Assembly: GCF_000425125.1 (NCBI RefSeq) | Contig: NZ_KE384310.1 | Span: 160,014 to 224,013 of the forward strand | Length of the DNA stretch: 64,000 nt | Reading direction: 5' to 3' | Origin: Paenibacillus taiwanensis DSM 18679 | GTDB lineage: Bacteria; Bacillota; Bacilli; Paenibacillales; Paenibacillaceae | In this document: piece by piece, positions 18,660 through 27,975 of the stretch | How positions within the stretch are numbered: position 1 is the stretch's first letter | Layout: every line of letters begins with the position of its first letter | Position numbers and translations under genes: made by a program | Notes under the pieces: model-generated | Database searches by the model: none | Seen by the model: the letters and a program-made list of their open reading frames with translations, nothing else | Told to the model about the DNA's origin: nothing

Positions 18660-19606
18660 TATTTTTGGCCGCCTTTCCGTATCGTGTAAGTAAGGACTGT
18701 TATGAAGCATTGAGCTGCTAAAAAAATGAGCATCCCTGTTATGGTAAGGAGTGCATATGCAATCCAATTATGGTCCCAGGTCGAATAGAGATAAGGCTGT
18801 GCAAGTAGGGCCAGCACAAACAGGAGCACAGAACTACCGATACAAGGTAATACCTTATAACGGAGCACTATACTATATATATGACGTATTGTATATCCAG
18901 TTATATACAGGATATGGATAACGTGTTTTTCCCTATTCATAGAGATTACACCGATCAAGACAAACATAATTAAGCCTAGGCTTAGGGATAGATACAGGCT
19001 GTTCATCAGCAAGCGGTTGGAGTGAAAGTTGTATGTGCCGTAGTTCTCTGGATAAATGATTTCGATTTCATTGGTATTAATGATACGGTTTAGTAGTTTC
19101 ATTTTATGAGCAGAGGGCGTATTGAATATAAAATAGCTTCCCTGTTTCAAATCAACCTGAAATGAATTAGGCAGAAGCCATATTGCCGAATTTAACAAGT
19201 AAGAGTTAGTTTCGACAAAGGTTCCAGCCAATTGATACTCCGTTGGAATAATGCGATGGTTTGCATCTTTTCCTGATATTGCAATATTTTTTTTGTTAAA
19301 ATGGAGGCGATCTGGATTGTTTAATTTAATTGGCGGAAGGGTTATATCTCCATTTATCCGTACTACTCTAGTGGGAGCAGTTACAGAACTAGACTGAAAT
19401 AGAATGTATGGATCTTGTATTTGAAGAAACGGTTTATTTAGCTTGTTAAGCTTAAACGTGATAGCATTTTGATGCACATACCCGTTGTTGACCATGTTGA
19501 TATAATCCAAACGAGCTTGGGAATAGTAGATCGACAGAAAGATTAAGCCAAAGAGTGAAAATACGATATAAGACGTGACATTTTTCCTTACTAGTGAATG
19601 GATCAT
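18656..19606 (-). CDS. Membrane protein, first half of the split bacteriocin-associated permease
   Basis: A 316-aa protein with one N-terminal membrane segment (residues ~12-30), an extracytoplasmic region and three C-terminal membrane segments from about residue 205. It is the MacB/FtsX layout again. It follows the bacteriocin gene by 93 bases and is coupled to the next permease. Two half-permeases plus one ATPase suggest a heterodimeric transporter. Confidence 0.75.
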   Translation of the reverse strand: MIHSLVRKNVTSYIVFSLFGLIFLSIYYSQARLDYINMVNNGYVHQNAITFKLNKLNKPFLQIQDPYILFQSSSVTAPTRVVRINGDITLPPIKLNNPDRLHFNKKNIAISGKDANHRIIPTEYQLAGTFVETNSYLLNSAIWLLPNSFQVDLKQGSYFIFNTPSAHKMKLLNRIINTNEIEIIYPENYGTYNFHSNRLLMNSLYLSLSLGLIMFVLIGVISMNREKHVIHILYITGYTIRHIYSIVLRYKVLPCIGSSVLLFVLALLAQPYLYSTWDHNWIAYALLTITGMLIFLAAQCFITVLTYTIRKGGQKY

Positions 19607-19699
19607 TGTAGCTATAAGAGGGAGATTATCCTGGAAGTGTGAGGATGTTTTATGTACGTTTTGTATCCCAGGATAATCTCTTACTATCTCCTTCGTAAA

Positions 19700-20130
19700 T
19701 TATTCATTTCCCCAGTAAGTGCGTGCCTGTGCATAATCTGCATTTACATATTCGGTTTCTGCTTTAGTATAATTGTTACCCCAAACACGCTCAGTATCAC
19801 CAATATTTCCACTGAGTGGCCACACATACTCACATCTGGCTCGTGTATAATGTAGCATTCCACTCCACCAAGTTTCACCAATTAATTTAGACTGATGAAT
19901 ACTACCTATTTCTTTATTTATTCTTGTTGCTTTGTGATCTTCAGGCTCAGATGAGGCCAATATAGAAAAGGAGTCAGTATTGTTCACATTTGTATAGTAT
20001 CCACGTTCTTCACTCCAACCCCCAGAGGCACTTCCTGTTTTAGAAAACGTGATTTCATCTTCAGATGCTGTAGCGGACGAAACAGATACACAATTGCAGC
20101 AAATAAAACGGTGGTAACAAGCTTTTTCAT
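19700..20130 (-). pseudogene. Lactococcin-972-like bacteriocin precursor, frameshifted
   Basis: Read from ATG 20130, the frame starts with a clear signal peptide (MKKLVTTVLFAAIV) but then drifts into a non-bacteriocin sequence and stops at 19984. A -1 change at about 20090-20095 restores a continuous product: the signal peptide continues CVSVSSATASEDEI, then GGWSEERGYYTNVNN, and runs to a C-terminal QARTYWGNE at 19700. The Trp/Tyr/Gly-rich mature part and the downstream ABC genes point to the lactococcin-972 family. No slippery heptamer is present, so this is a one-base loss (or a sequencing error), not programmed shifting. The intact product would be ~143 aa. Confidence 0.75.
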
Positions 20131-20310
20131 GCTCAATCGCTCATTATTACAAATGTTGGTTAATAAATCACTGTGAATATAGCACATATGTAAGATCATG
20201 TAAATCGGGTTTTTGGGATAATTTAGAATGTTTCGTAGATGGATTACGTTTATTTTAATAGACAACTTTGTACAGCGAAATGCTGTGCGGATCGATAGTT
20301 TACACGGAGA
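20131..20310. other. Upstream region of the bacteriocin gene
   Basis: No further gene. It should hold the bacteriocin promoter; the ribosome site before ATG 20130 (GAGCGATTGAG) is weak. Confidence 0.35.
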
Positions 20311-20359
20311 TGAGATAAAAAATAAAATCCCCCTGCTCCGCGGGCAACGGAACAGAGGG
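20311..20359 (-). terminator. Terminator downstream of the GH130 gene
   Basis: On the minus strand a 12-bp stem (CCCTCTGTTCCG with CGGAGCAGGGGG) pairs fully only as RNA with two G-U wobbles, followed by ATTTTATTTTTTA. The wobble pattern shows it works on the minus strand, about 170 bases after the GH130 stop. Confidence 0.7.
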
Positions 20360-20528
20360 TGTGGGGTTACAAAGAAAGCATGTATCATGGGTACGAACCA
20401 TGCAACTTTGTTACTGATAACATTATTATAACCCGTATCGTCACAAATCGCGAATGTTACTGTAACATTGTGTTGAAATGTGTCACGATACGATCTATTA
20501 CATGGAATAAACAGCGTATTGTTGCTGC

Positions 20529-21518
20529 TTATTCAACGCGCGAGTTGTTTTTCACAAACTCGATAATTTCGTCAACATAACCGAATGCGATTGCTGTTAC
20601 GGTATCAGCAGCGCCATAATAAATCGCGATTCGTCCTGTTTCTGCGTCTACCAACGATGCACATGGGAATGCAACGTTAGGTACGTCTCCTACGCACTCA
20701 TACAAAGTGGAAGGTTGGAGCAGGTAAGGTTCACTGCGGTATTTAACTTTCCAAGGCTGATCCAGATCAAGCAAAGCAGCACCGAATGCATATACGAATC
20801 CATTACAGGAATTCAATACGCCGTGATAAATCATCAACCAGCCTTCGCTAGTCTCGATTGGAATCGGACCTGCGCCGACTTTCTTGCTCTGCCAGCCACC
20901 AAGCGGCGCCATTACATGGCGATGACGACCCCAGAACTCCAAGTCAGGGCTCTCGCTGTAGAAGATGTCGCCAAACGGAGTATGCCCCGTATCGGATGGG
21001 CGGCTAACCATTGCGTAGTTGCCGTTAATCTTACGTGGGAACATCACGCCATTACGGTTGTAAGGCAGGAATGCATTCTCCAATTGATGGAATGTTTTAA
21101 AGTCGTAAGTGTATGCTACGCCGATTGTCGGTCCGTGGTAAAGGTTACACCAAGTCACGATAAAGCGATCTTCAATCCAGCATACGCGTGGATCGTAACC
21201 TTCAATGAAGTTGCCGATCTCAGGATCGTCGCATTCAAATTTGAGCGGCTCGTGGTTAATATCCCAGTTTAGGCCGTCTTTACTGAAGCCGACGTGCAGA
21301 CGCATGTAGCGGTTGCGGTCATCACAACGGAATACACCAGCGAATCCGTCTTCGAAAGGCACAACTGCACTGTTGAAGATGCTGTTGGAATTGGGCAGTA
21401 AATCACGCGGAATAACCGGATTCTGGCTGTAACGCCACAATACGTCGCGATGTCCCTCAGGACGTTCTTCCCAAGGCATGTTCGGGATGTTAGGACCGAT
21501 AATATTAACTTTACTCAT
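20529..21518 (-). CDS. GH130-family beta-mannoside phosphorylase/hydrolase
   Basis: A 329-aa five-bladed beta-propeller enzyme of glycoside hydrolase family 130. [28 protein letters not shown] contains the substrate-binding Arg and catalytic Asp region (around residue 65); [20 protein letters not shown] and [20 protein letters not shown] are conserved blade motifs. Family members phosphorolyse or hydrolyse beta-mannosides. It is read after the LacI-type regulator, with a terminator and a half-site-rich gap between them. Confidence 0.85.
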   Translation of the reverse strand: MSKVNIIGPNIPNMPWEERPEGHRDVLWRYSQNPVIPRDLLPNSNSIFNSAVVPFEDGFAGVFRCDDRNRYMRLHVGFSKDGLNWDINHEPLKFECDDPEIGNFIEGYDPRVCWIEDRFIVTWCNLYHGPTIGVAYTYDFKTFHQLENAFLPYNRNGVMFPRKINGNYAMVSRPSDTGHTPFGDIFYSESPDLEFWGRHRHVMAPLGGWQSKKVGAGPIPIETSEGWLMIYHGVLNSCNGFVYAFGAALLDLDQPWKVKYRSEPYLLQPSTLYECVGDVPNVAFPCASLVDAETGRIAIYYGAADTVTAIAFGYVDEIIEFVKNNSRVE

Positions 21519-21790
21519 GATCTAACCTCGCTTTGCTTCTAAAAGTATAAAATCCATAGGTGCAGCACATAGGCAAGCTAGCTCACCATGTAATATGCAT
21601 ACTTTACAAATGACAACCGACCTGAGAGAGAGAACCAATGGCAGCTTGAGTAGAGAGAACTAGAGAGAGCACCTTATTATATAAAAGTATGAGTAAACTC
21701 AAGTCCATTTATGTGCCGAGTTATTCATCATGTAAAGTGTACATGGCCCACTGGCATGTTAGCGTTTTCTTTACAATATAAATGTAAAAT
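21519..21790. promoter_or_regulatory. GH130 upstream region with TGTAAA half-sites
   Basis: The gap holds CATGTA/TACATG (palindrome at 21729-21745) and CTTTACA...TGTAAA (21769-21788), plus a TATAAT-like -10 on the minus strand near 21677. The TTTACA/TGTAAA half-sites recur in the promoter of the LacI-type gene, suggesting shared control by that regulator. Confidence 0.4.
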
Positions 21791-21827
21791 AAAATGCACA
21801 CTATGTCAATACATAAGTGTGCATTTT
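21791..21827 (-). terminator. Terminator after the LacI-type gene
   Basis: A perfect 12-bp stem AAAATGCACACT/AGTGTGCATTTT with T-rich flanks on both sides, just past the regulator stop. Confidence 0.8.
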
Positions 21828-21862
21828 ATAAATAATTATTGATTTAATATTACATTTGGGCA

Positions 21863-22924
21863 TCATTTTGCATGTTTAGCATCTTTAAGCTGCACATTTA
21901 GGCGGATTAGTTCCTTTGGACGTTCCGGATGGGCGATTCTCCAGATCAATTGCTCGCCTGCACGTAAGCCGAGCTCTTCTTTTGGTACGTCGACTGTAGG
22001 AATACTCGGATGTACGTAAGCAAGCTCGCCAATGTTGTCAAAACCCGTCAAAATGATATCTTCAGGCACACGCTTGCCTTCTTCACGCATTAAATTCATA
22101 AGCTCGACCGCAATGGCGTCGTTCGCACAAACAAAGGCCCGCGGATACTGCTTCATTGCACCAAGTGCTTCACGCAGTTCTGCTTCATAATAGTAATGTC
22201 GTGGCAACGTATTCACGATTTGAAGCGCAGGGTCAAGCTCAACACCGAATTCACGGAGAGCCATCTGGAATCCGCTCCAACGTTCCCAGTAACTTAGGCA
22301 GGAACCGATGTCCCCGACGAAGCCAATGTCGGTACAGCCTTGCTCAAGCAAGCTTTTGGTTAATCTGTATACACTATCTAGGTTATTTACGAGCAGTGTA
22401 TCGGTTTTAAGCAGATTCATCGTAAAATCTGCGTACGTATCGATAAATAGTGCGGGTATGCCAGTATGTTCAATCCGCTCGTAATATGCTCGCAAAAAAG
22501 ATCCGATCGTAATAATGCCAGCAGGGGTTTGCTGTGAAAATAAAGGCGGCAGCCGGAGCTCATTTTCTTCCTCCATGTCAACGATTGACATCGCCACGGT
22601 GTAGCCTGCTTCTTTAAGTGAGGTGTTTAGTCCACGCAAAAAGGGTGACCAATAATGGTTGCCTACATAATCGGAATGTGTTAACAACGCAATAAGTCGA
22701 TTTCCCATATGGGCGGCGTGCTCTGGACGACTATGCTTTAATTGGGTAATGGATTCTAACATGCCAGGCGGGAATTTGGTGTAGCCCATGTCAATGGCAT
22801 GCTGGATAATGCGCAGACGCGTATCTTCTTTTAATCCAGGCTCATTGTTAAGCGCTTTCGAAACGGTGTTGCGTGATAGCTGAAGCGCGTCTGCAATGTG
22901 CTGCTGCGTAATTTTCTTTGTCAT
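21863..22924 (-). CDS. LacI-family transcriptional regulator
   Basis: About 353 aa from ATG 22924 (GGAG 10 bases upstream; an upstream in-frame GTG/ATG lacks a site). The N-terminal HTH reads TQQHIADALQLSRNTVSKALN, including the hinge-associated first helices, followed by a periplasmic-binding-like sugar domain (FVCANDAIAVELMNL, TGFDNIGELAYVHPSIPTVDVP). It presumably represses the downstream GH130 gene and responds to a mannose-type sugar, as inferred from position. Confidence 0.88.
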   Translation of the reverse strand: MTKKITQQHIADALQLSRNTVSKALNNEPGLKEDTRLRIIQHAIDMGYTKFPPGMLESITQLKHSRPEHAAHMGNRLIALLTHSDYVGNHYWSPFLRGLNTSLKEAGYTVAMSIVDMEEENELRLPPLFSQQTPAGIITIGSFLRAYYERIEHTGIPALFIDTYADFTMNLLKTDTLLVNNLDSVYRLTKSLLEQGCTDIGFVGDIGSCLSYWERWSGFQMALREFGVELDPALQIVNTLPRHYYYEAELREALGAMKQYPRAFVCANDAIAVELMNLMREEGKRVPEDIILTGFDNIGELAYVHPSIPTVDVPKEELGLRAGEQLIWRIAHPERPKELIRLNVQLKDAKHAK

Positions 22925-22983
22925 ACGGGATTCGCTCCAATGTATAAAAGTAGTCCGGACTTGGTTCGCTAGGTTATATGTCA

Positions 22984-23020
22984 AGTATAAAGTAGCTTTA
23001 CAATTTTGACAAATGTAAAG
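22984..23020 (-). promoter_or_regulatory. SigmaA promoter and operator of the LacI-type gene
   Basis: Minus strand: TTGTCA, 17-base spacer, TATACT. CTTTACA (22996-23002) and TGTAAAG (23014-23020) form an inverted repeat with an 11-base spacer across the promoter, a likely autoregulatory operator. Confidence 0.55.
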
Positions 23021-23237
23021 TTGGATGGCTGCTATAAAAGAAGTACAGGTTCAAGCCGAATGAGAATAATAAACTGTGCTACACTAAGCAAATATATACA
23101 ATCATCATGTTTTCTTCATACTTTCCCCATAAAATGATAACGGTTGTTACTTACAATAAGCAGTAAGAGCGTGGAATTAAAGATTAGTGTGTTATATACG
23201 TTGTGAAGTATACGGTTAAGATGAGGAGTGTACACGA

Positions 23238-23942
23238 ATGACAGCCATTCTTGTTGTAGATGATGATCGAGAAATCGCGAATTTAATTCGTATTTATATA
23301 ATAAACGAAGGTTATGAATGTGTACTTGCCCATGATGGGCTTGAAGCGCTGCAACGGATAGAGGAGAAGCCAATTGATCTTGTTATTTTGGACGTGATGA
23401 TGCCTAAATTAGATGGATTAGGTGTAACAAGAGTGATACGTGAGCGTCATGCGACTCCGATTCTTATGCTTAGCGCCAAAACGGAGGATATGGACAAAAT
23501 TATGGGTTTGATGACAGGGGCGGACGATTATATGGCAAAGCCCTTTAATCCGCTGGAGCTTATGGCGCGTGTGAAATCGCTGCTGCGGCGTACCTATCAG
23601 CTTAATCCACGGCTTGCTGAAGGAGATGCCGGAAGCCCCAACAAAGTTATTAGTCTTGGAAAGTTAGAAGTAAACAGGGAGTTGCATACGGTAAAAGTAG
23701 ACCATCAAGCCGTCCACTTAACTTCCATAGAATTTGAAATACTATATACGATGGTTCGATATCCAGGGAGAGTGTTTCGGGCAGAAGATTTGTATGAACT
23801 CGTATGGAAGGAGCCATTTCAAGGCGCGCATAATACGATCGCCGCACATATTAGCAAGCTGAGAGACAAACTGCACAAGCAAGGTTATATGTTTATTCAT
23901 ACCGTGTGGGGTGTTGGCTACAAGGTGGAGGCGGAAGCATGA
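23238..23942 (+). CDS. OmpR-family response regulator, VanR-like
   Basis: A 234-aa regulator with acidic DDD near the start, phospho-acceptor Asp in VILDVMMPKLDG, MAKPFNP and a C-terminal winged helix (LTSIEFEILYTMVRYPGRVF, THTVWGVGYK-like end). The segment EDLYELVW is typical of VanR-type proteins. ATG 23238 has GAGGAGTG upstream. The stop overlaps the kinase ATG (ATGA). Confidence 0.88.
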   Translation: MTAILVVDDDREIANLIRIYIINEGYECVLAHDGLEALQRIEEKPIDLVILDVMMPKLDGLGVTRVIRERHATPILMLSAKTEDMDKIMGLMTGADDYMAKPFNPLELMARVKSLLRRTYQLNPRLAEGDAGSPNKVISLGKLEVNRELHTVKVDHQAVHLTSIEFEILYTMVRYPGRVFRAEDLYELVWKEPFQGAHNTIAAHISKLRDKLHKQGYMFIHTVWGVGYKVEAEA

Positions 23943-25015
23943 AGCTGAATTGGAAGCTATTGTTGTCCTTGCCGTTGTGTATCCTATTAGCAGGTGCAAC
24001 CACGGGATTGAGTTATTTAGCCATTTCGACGGTATACAAAAGTTTTTACTTTTCTACCTTTACCGCCTTCATTCGCTATTTGGATGACGTAGTTGGAGTG
24101 ATGGTCTTATCCGTTATGTACACATTGATATGGTTTGCGGTGTACTTTGTTTTGTTTACAAGTCTACTAATACGCCGTATTCTTCGGGTGACAAAAACGG
24201 TTCAGCATATTGCGGAGGGTGATCTGACGCAAAGAATTAAAGTATCTGCTAAGGATGAGATCGGTCAACTCGAACATCATATTAACGTCATGGCGGAACA
24301 GCTCAGTAAATCAATAGAAGAGGAGCGACGGGCAGAGCAGACCAAGACGGAGCTCGTCACGAATGTATCTCATGATCTCAGGACACCCTTAACCTCAATT
24401 ATCGGTTATCTTGGACTGGTTGAACAAGACAAGTATCGGGACGAATTGGAGCTTCGGCACTATATTAGCATCGCTTACGAAAAGTCCAAACGATTACATC
24501 TTATGATCGAGGATTTATTTGAATACACACGAATGAGCGGAGGCATGCCGCTGCATTTGGGACGAGTAAATTTGTCGGAGCTAGTGGGCCAATTGTACGT
24601 CCACTATCGCTATCCTATGGAGCAAGCAGGGCTGCAACTGCGGATGAACAATGCCGATCAATCTTTATTTATGATGGCTGACTCTTTAAAGCTTGTACGT
24701 GTATTTGAGAATTTACTGTCCAACGCCATGAAGTATGGTACGGGTGGTGATGCGGTTGACCTAAACGTATCGATCATCGCTGACGAAGCTCAAATTGAGA
24801 TCGTTAATTATGGGACGCCCATTCCACAGCAGGATTTGCCGTACGTGTTTGATCGATTCTATCGGGTGGACAAGTCAAGGGGCGAAGAGCAGGAGGGATC
24901 AGGGTTAGGTCTCGCTATTTCACGCGCAATTGTGGAATTACATAATGGAAGTATTTGGGCGGAAAGTAACACATTTCAGACTCGATTCGTAATCAGACTG
25001 CCGTTAACATCATAA
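23939..25015 (+). CDS. Sensor histidine kinase, VanS-like
   Basis: About 358 aa from ATG 23939. Two membrane segments flank a ~35-residue outer loop (about residues 30-65). A HAMP domain follows (RRILRVTKTVQHIAEGDLTQRI), then NVSHDLRTPLTSIIGYL (phosphorylated His), NLLSNAMKYG (N box) and GSGLGLAISRAI. The size and order match VanS. The downstream gene being a D,D-carboxypeptidase supports a cell-wall-stress role. Confidence 0.88.
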   Translation: MKLNWKLLLSLPLCILLAGATTGLSYLAISTVYKSFYFSTFTAFIRYLDDVVGVMVLSVMYTLIWFAVYFVLFTSLLIRRILRVTKTVQHIAEGDLTQRIKVSAKDEIGQLEHHINVMAEQLSKSIEEERRAEQTKTELVTNVSHDLRTPLTSIIGYLGLVEQDKYRDELELRHYISIAYEKSKRLHLMIEDLFEYTRMSGGMPLHLGRVNLSELVGQLYVHYRYPMEQAGLQLRMNNADQSLFMMADSLKLVRVFENLLSNAMKYGTGGDAVDLNVSIIADEAQIEIVNYGTPIPQQDLPYVFDRFYRVDKSRGEEQEGSGLGLAISRAIVELHNGSIWAESNTFQTRFVIRLPLTS

Positions 25016-25026
25016 TTTCATCATAA
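25008..25026 (+). promoter_or_regulatory. Direct repeats before the carboxypeptidase gene
   Basis: CATCATAA occurs twice, 11 bp apart, overlapping the kinase stop codon and about 70 bases before the carboxypeptidase start. This is the spacing bound by OmpR/VanR-type dimers. Confidence 0.4.
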
Positions 25027-25095
25027 ATTCGCAAACATTCATTCACTTCTGTTGTTTAAACTAAGCCTAATCAATAAAAGAACAGGGTGGATGAG

Positions 25096-26064
25096 ATGAA
25101 GAACAAAACTAAGCCAACGTTCAAGTGGAAGCGGCTGATTGGAGTTCTATTTATAGTGGGTGGATTGTTGTTTGTAGTGAAGGAATTTGGTGCTCCTTTA
25201 CAGGGAGTGTATTCCCGAATTCAAGAGCGAGTATTTGTGACTACGAACAATAAAGAGCTGGCGTTAAGCTCCTTAGAAGCCAGTGCTGCATTTGTTATAG
25301 ATGCGGAGAACGGCGATGTGCTGTTCTATAAGAATGAGAACAAGCTGCTGCCGCCTGCCAGCACAACGAAGATTATGACAGCTTTATTGGCAGTGGAGCA
25401 GGCTGATCCCGCTGAGAGGGTAATTGTGGGCAGGGAAGTAAACTGGACCGCTCCAGATGAGAGCAAGGCTGGGCTTGCCCCAGGGCAGTTGTTAACGTGG
25501 CGGGAGTTAATATCAGCGATGATGCTGCCGTCTGGTAATGATGCCGCAAGAACGATTGCTGTGCAGATTGGCATGAAGCATGCTCCGGCCGGATCAACTC
25601 GACAGCAAGCCTATGATGTATTTGTCAGCCAAATGAATAAGAAAGCCTCCGAGCTAGGAATGGAGAATACTCATTTTGCCAATCCACATGGCATGCCTGA
25701 CCAGGAGCATTATTCCACAGCTAAGGATTTAGCTATACTGGCCCGCGCAGCAATGGAAAACGAAATTTTTCGTAACATTGTGATGGAGCCAGAGGCTAGC
25801 TTGAACTTGACGTCTGAGGACAATCAGGTAGAAAAGAGGGTATATAACCGCAACCAACTGCTGCAGATGGATAGTGGTCATTTTTATGAGGGTGCAAACG
25901 GCATCAAGACGGGCTTCACCGATCAAGCTGGTTATTGTCTTGTCTCATCAGCCAATCGGAATGGTCATAAAGTAATCGCAGTTGCGCTGCATTCCACTGA
26001 AGATCAAATTTGGAGTGACTCTCATACGTTATTAAATTACGGATTTGCACATGTAAATTCATAA
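25096..26064 (+). CDS. D-alanyl-D-alanine carboxypeptidase (peptidase S11)
   Basis: About 322 aa. An N-terminal membrane anchor (residues ~12-32) precedes an extracellular serine carboxypeptidase domain with all three motifs: PASTTK (Ser and Lys nucleophile pair), PSGNDA (SxN) and GIKTGFTDQAG (KTG). It removes the terminal D-Ala of peptidoglycan pentapeptides. ATG 25096 is 7 bases past AGGGTGG; a GTG at 25087 is the alternative. It lies 80 bases after the VanS-like kinase and is probably controlled by it. Confidence 0.88.
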   Translation: MKNKTKPTFKWKRLIGVLFIVGGLLFVVKEFGAPLQGVYSRIQERVFVTTNNKELALSSLEASAAFVIDAENGDVLFYKNENKLLPPASTTKIMTALLAVEQADPAERVIVGREVNWTAPDESKAGLAPGQLLTWRELISAMMLPSGNDAARTIAVQIGMKHAPAGSTRQQAYDVFVSQMNKKASELGMENTHFANPHGMPDQEHYSTAKDLAILARAAMENEIFRNIVMEPEASLNLTSEDNQVEKRVYNRNQLLQMDSGHFYEGANGIKTGFTDQAGYCLVSSANRNGHKVIAVALHSTEDQIWSDSHTLLNYGFAHVNS

Positions 26065-26065
26065 A

Positions 26066-26119
26066 TATAGAAGCCCCGGCTGTTCTCCTTATATAGTAGG
26101 AACGGTCGGGGCTTCTATA
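26066..26119 (+). terminator. Terminator after the carboxypeptidase gene
   Basis: Stem TATAGAAGCCCCG/CGGGGCTTCTATA with an inner GTTC/GAAC stem, then TTG. Confidence 0.8.
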
Positions 26120-26297
26120 TTGTAAAGGTGGTGCCAAAGAACGTCATTATATACAATCAAATGACAAAAGGAGTGTCCATATAACCGCTACTTATGAGCT
26201 ACTTTAGTAGAAGTTGTTTTTAAGCCTAGTGCTATAGTAGGAATTTTATAGAAACGCCTTGGCAGGGCTAAAGGCTCTTATTAAAATGAGTACAAAT
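26120..26297. other. Host flank of the prophage, no gene seen
   Basis: About 180 bases with several in-frame stops in every frame and no ribosome site followed by a long frame. It may be the remnant of an intergenic attB region. Confidence 0.4.
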
Positions 26298-26322
26298 GAG
26301 TTAGCACATTCAAACTATAAGT
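26275..26322. other. attL (left prophage junction)
   Basis: The right half from 26298 is identical to the right half of the palindromic attP at 63883-63930; the left half is host DNA. The identity begins exactly at the dinucleotide GA (26298-26299) that is the centre of symmetry of the attP. The host half ends GTACAAAT, close to GTACCAAC in the phage half, as expected for attB and attP half-sites of one serine integrase. Confidence 0.8.
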
Positions 26323-26392
26323 CAGACGTGCTTTCATTTATCCTTGGATATAGCATAAGTTCAAAGTCATCTTCTCTTTGATGCTTCTCTTT
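26298..26392. repeat. Direct repeat, left copy (integrase 3' end)
   Basis: Ninety-five bases identical to 63906-64000, where the window ends, so the true repeat may be longer. It covers the attP right arm and the last codons of the integrase gene. Confidence 0.9.
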
Positions 26393-27892
26393 TACATAGA
26401 CAACCTTTTCTATAACGGATTTTAATAGATTGTTTTTTGTCTCTGCATCAGGTGATTCGTGATACAGTTTAATAACGCTTTCTACTTGGGGGATGGTGCT
26501 CTTTTGAGCTTGCTTCCTCTTTTTTTCTTGCCCAAGTTCTTGTTCGGCTTTATCCCTCAAAGATTGGGCTTCCTCTATACGCTCTGCAAGCTCCTGAGAT
26601 CGTTGAAGAAACATTTCAATCGTGTACACCTTTTGCTCCAGCAAATCGTGAAGATAACTTTTCTGCCCCTCTAGGTCGGATAGTTGTTTTTGATGTTGGT
26701 TTAGATTATTTTCTTTTACATTAATGACATTATCTATCATCCTATCTTTACGATTTGATTTACTCTTGTCCCAATCAGCTTTATATTTATCGAGCCATAT
26801 CTCAAGGGATTTAAGGATAGCATTTTCAATGTGTATAAATTTTGAACTCTTGTTATCACAATTTTGTGTTTGACAAACCATTTGTGCAGCTGCACTTGAT
26901 TGATGGTATGTCATAAGTTGAATTTTTTTACCACATTTCTTACATATTACAAGGCCAGAAAGTGGGTTTTTTAAACCTTTCCCGAGCATAACACCTGGTG
27001 GCTTATATCTACTATCCATAATTTCTTGTGCACGTATCCATATCGCTATATCTATTATTGCTGGGTGTTTTGCTTTATTTTTTGTATAAGTTCCAAGCGG
27101 AGAAACAGGTCTTCTATATTTCCCATTTTTTGTTCTTACCACACCTTTTTTCATTCTTCTTTTACCCCAATGAACACTACTTACATAAATATCATTACGT
27201 ATAATATCTCTGACAGTTGGAGTTGACCAAAGTTTATTTTTTTTTGTTTTTATTCCCATTTCATTTAATTTACGAGCAATTAATGATGTACCTATAGATT
27301 CATTAACATATAGATCAAATATCATTTTCACAATTGGCGCCTCATCCTGATTAATCTCTAAAGATGGGCTATCATCCGGTAAAAATATTTTATTGTATCC
27401 ATACGGTGCTAAGCTTCCTATATAATTACCTTCTTCTACAGAAGATACTCTACCACGTTGTAGGCGCTTGTTGATGAACTTATACTCTTTCCGAGCCATG
27501 AACATAGAGAACTCAGTGTACTCTTCATCAAACTCGTCATCTAAGTCATACACCTTGTTAGGTGTGATGATTTTAGTGTGAGACTCCTTAAAAGCTTTGA
27601 ATACTATGCCTTGATCTATGCTGTCACCGCGACCCAGACGATCAATGTCAACAACAAGTACTCCTGTCCACTGTCCACTTTCTACTTCATGTAATACTTG
27701 TTGGACCACAGGACGATCCATAATGTTTTCGCCTGTAACTATCTCTGGATATATTTCCGTAATATTAATGTTCAAACGCTTAGCTGTAGACAGTAGGATT
27801 CGTTTGTGTCTGGCTAATGTTTCACCTTCACCTCTGGCTTCAGCTTCTAGGTCAGCCCGTGATTTACGTAAGTAGATACAGTATTGTTCCAT
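26315..27892 (-). CDS. int: Large serine recombinase (phage integrase)
   Basis: About 525 aa from ATG 27892 (AAGGAGG 8 bases upstream; an ATG two codons earlier is too close). The resolvase catalytic domain starts YCIYLRKSRAD with the nucleophile Ser at residue 11 and carries VDIDRLGRGD. The recombinase domain (IARKLNEMGIKTKK...STPTVRDIIRNDIY) follows, then a zinc ribbon (VICKKCGKK...CQTQNC) and a C-terminal coiled coil (NLNQHQKQLSDLEGQ... about residues 380-450). It performs site-specific integration between attP and attB. Its stop codon lies inside the attL arm, 17 bases from the crossover. Confidence 0.92.
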   Translation of the reverse strand: MEQYCIYLRKSRADLEAEARGEGETLARHKRILLSTAKRLNINITEIYPEIVTGENIMDRPVVQQVLHEVESGQWTGVLVVDIDRLGRGDSIDQGIVFKAFKESHTKIITPNKVYDLDDEFDEEYTEFSMFMARKEYKFINKRLQRGRVSSVEEGNYIGSLAPYGYNKIFLPDDSPSLEINQDEAPIVKMIFDLYVNESIGTSLIARKLNEMGIKTKKNKLWSTPTVRDIIRNDIYVSSVHWGKRRMKKGVVRTKNGKYRRPVSPLGTYTKNKAKHPAIIDIAIWIRAQEIMDSRYKPPGVMLGKGLKNPLSGLVICKKCGKKIQLMTYHQSSAAAQMVCQTQNCDNKSSKFIHIENAILKSLEIWLDKYKADWDKSKSNRKDRMIDNVINVKENNLNQHQKQLSDLEGQKSYLHDLLEQKVYTIEMFLQRSQELAERIEEAQSLRDKAEQELGQEKKRKQAQKSTIPQVESVIKLYHESPDAETKNNLLKSVIEKVVYVKEKHQREDDFELMLYPRINESTSDL

Positions 27893-27932
27893 AGACATAA
27901 CCTCCTTGAGGTAATTGTATGAGATTAAGGAC

Positions 27933-27957
27933 AAATAAAAAAGCCCAGTTAGGGCTT
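27933..27957 (-). terminator. Terminator between the DUF2569 gene and int
   Basis: Minus strand: AAGCCC/GGGCTT stem with five-base loop followed by TTTTTTATTT. Confidence 0.75.
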
Positions 27958-27975
27958 AAGGTACTGAATATATTT

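Noticed and set aside
19984..20130. Programmed frameshift in the bacteriocin gene
   Set aside because: No X XXY YYZ heptamer or stem at the shift point; mutation or sequencing error is more likely.
26120..26297. tRNA as the integration target
   Set aside because: No tRNA 3' end is seen; serine integrases use other sites.
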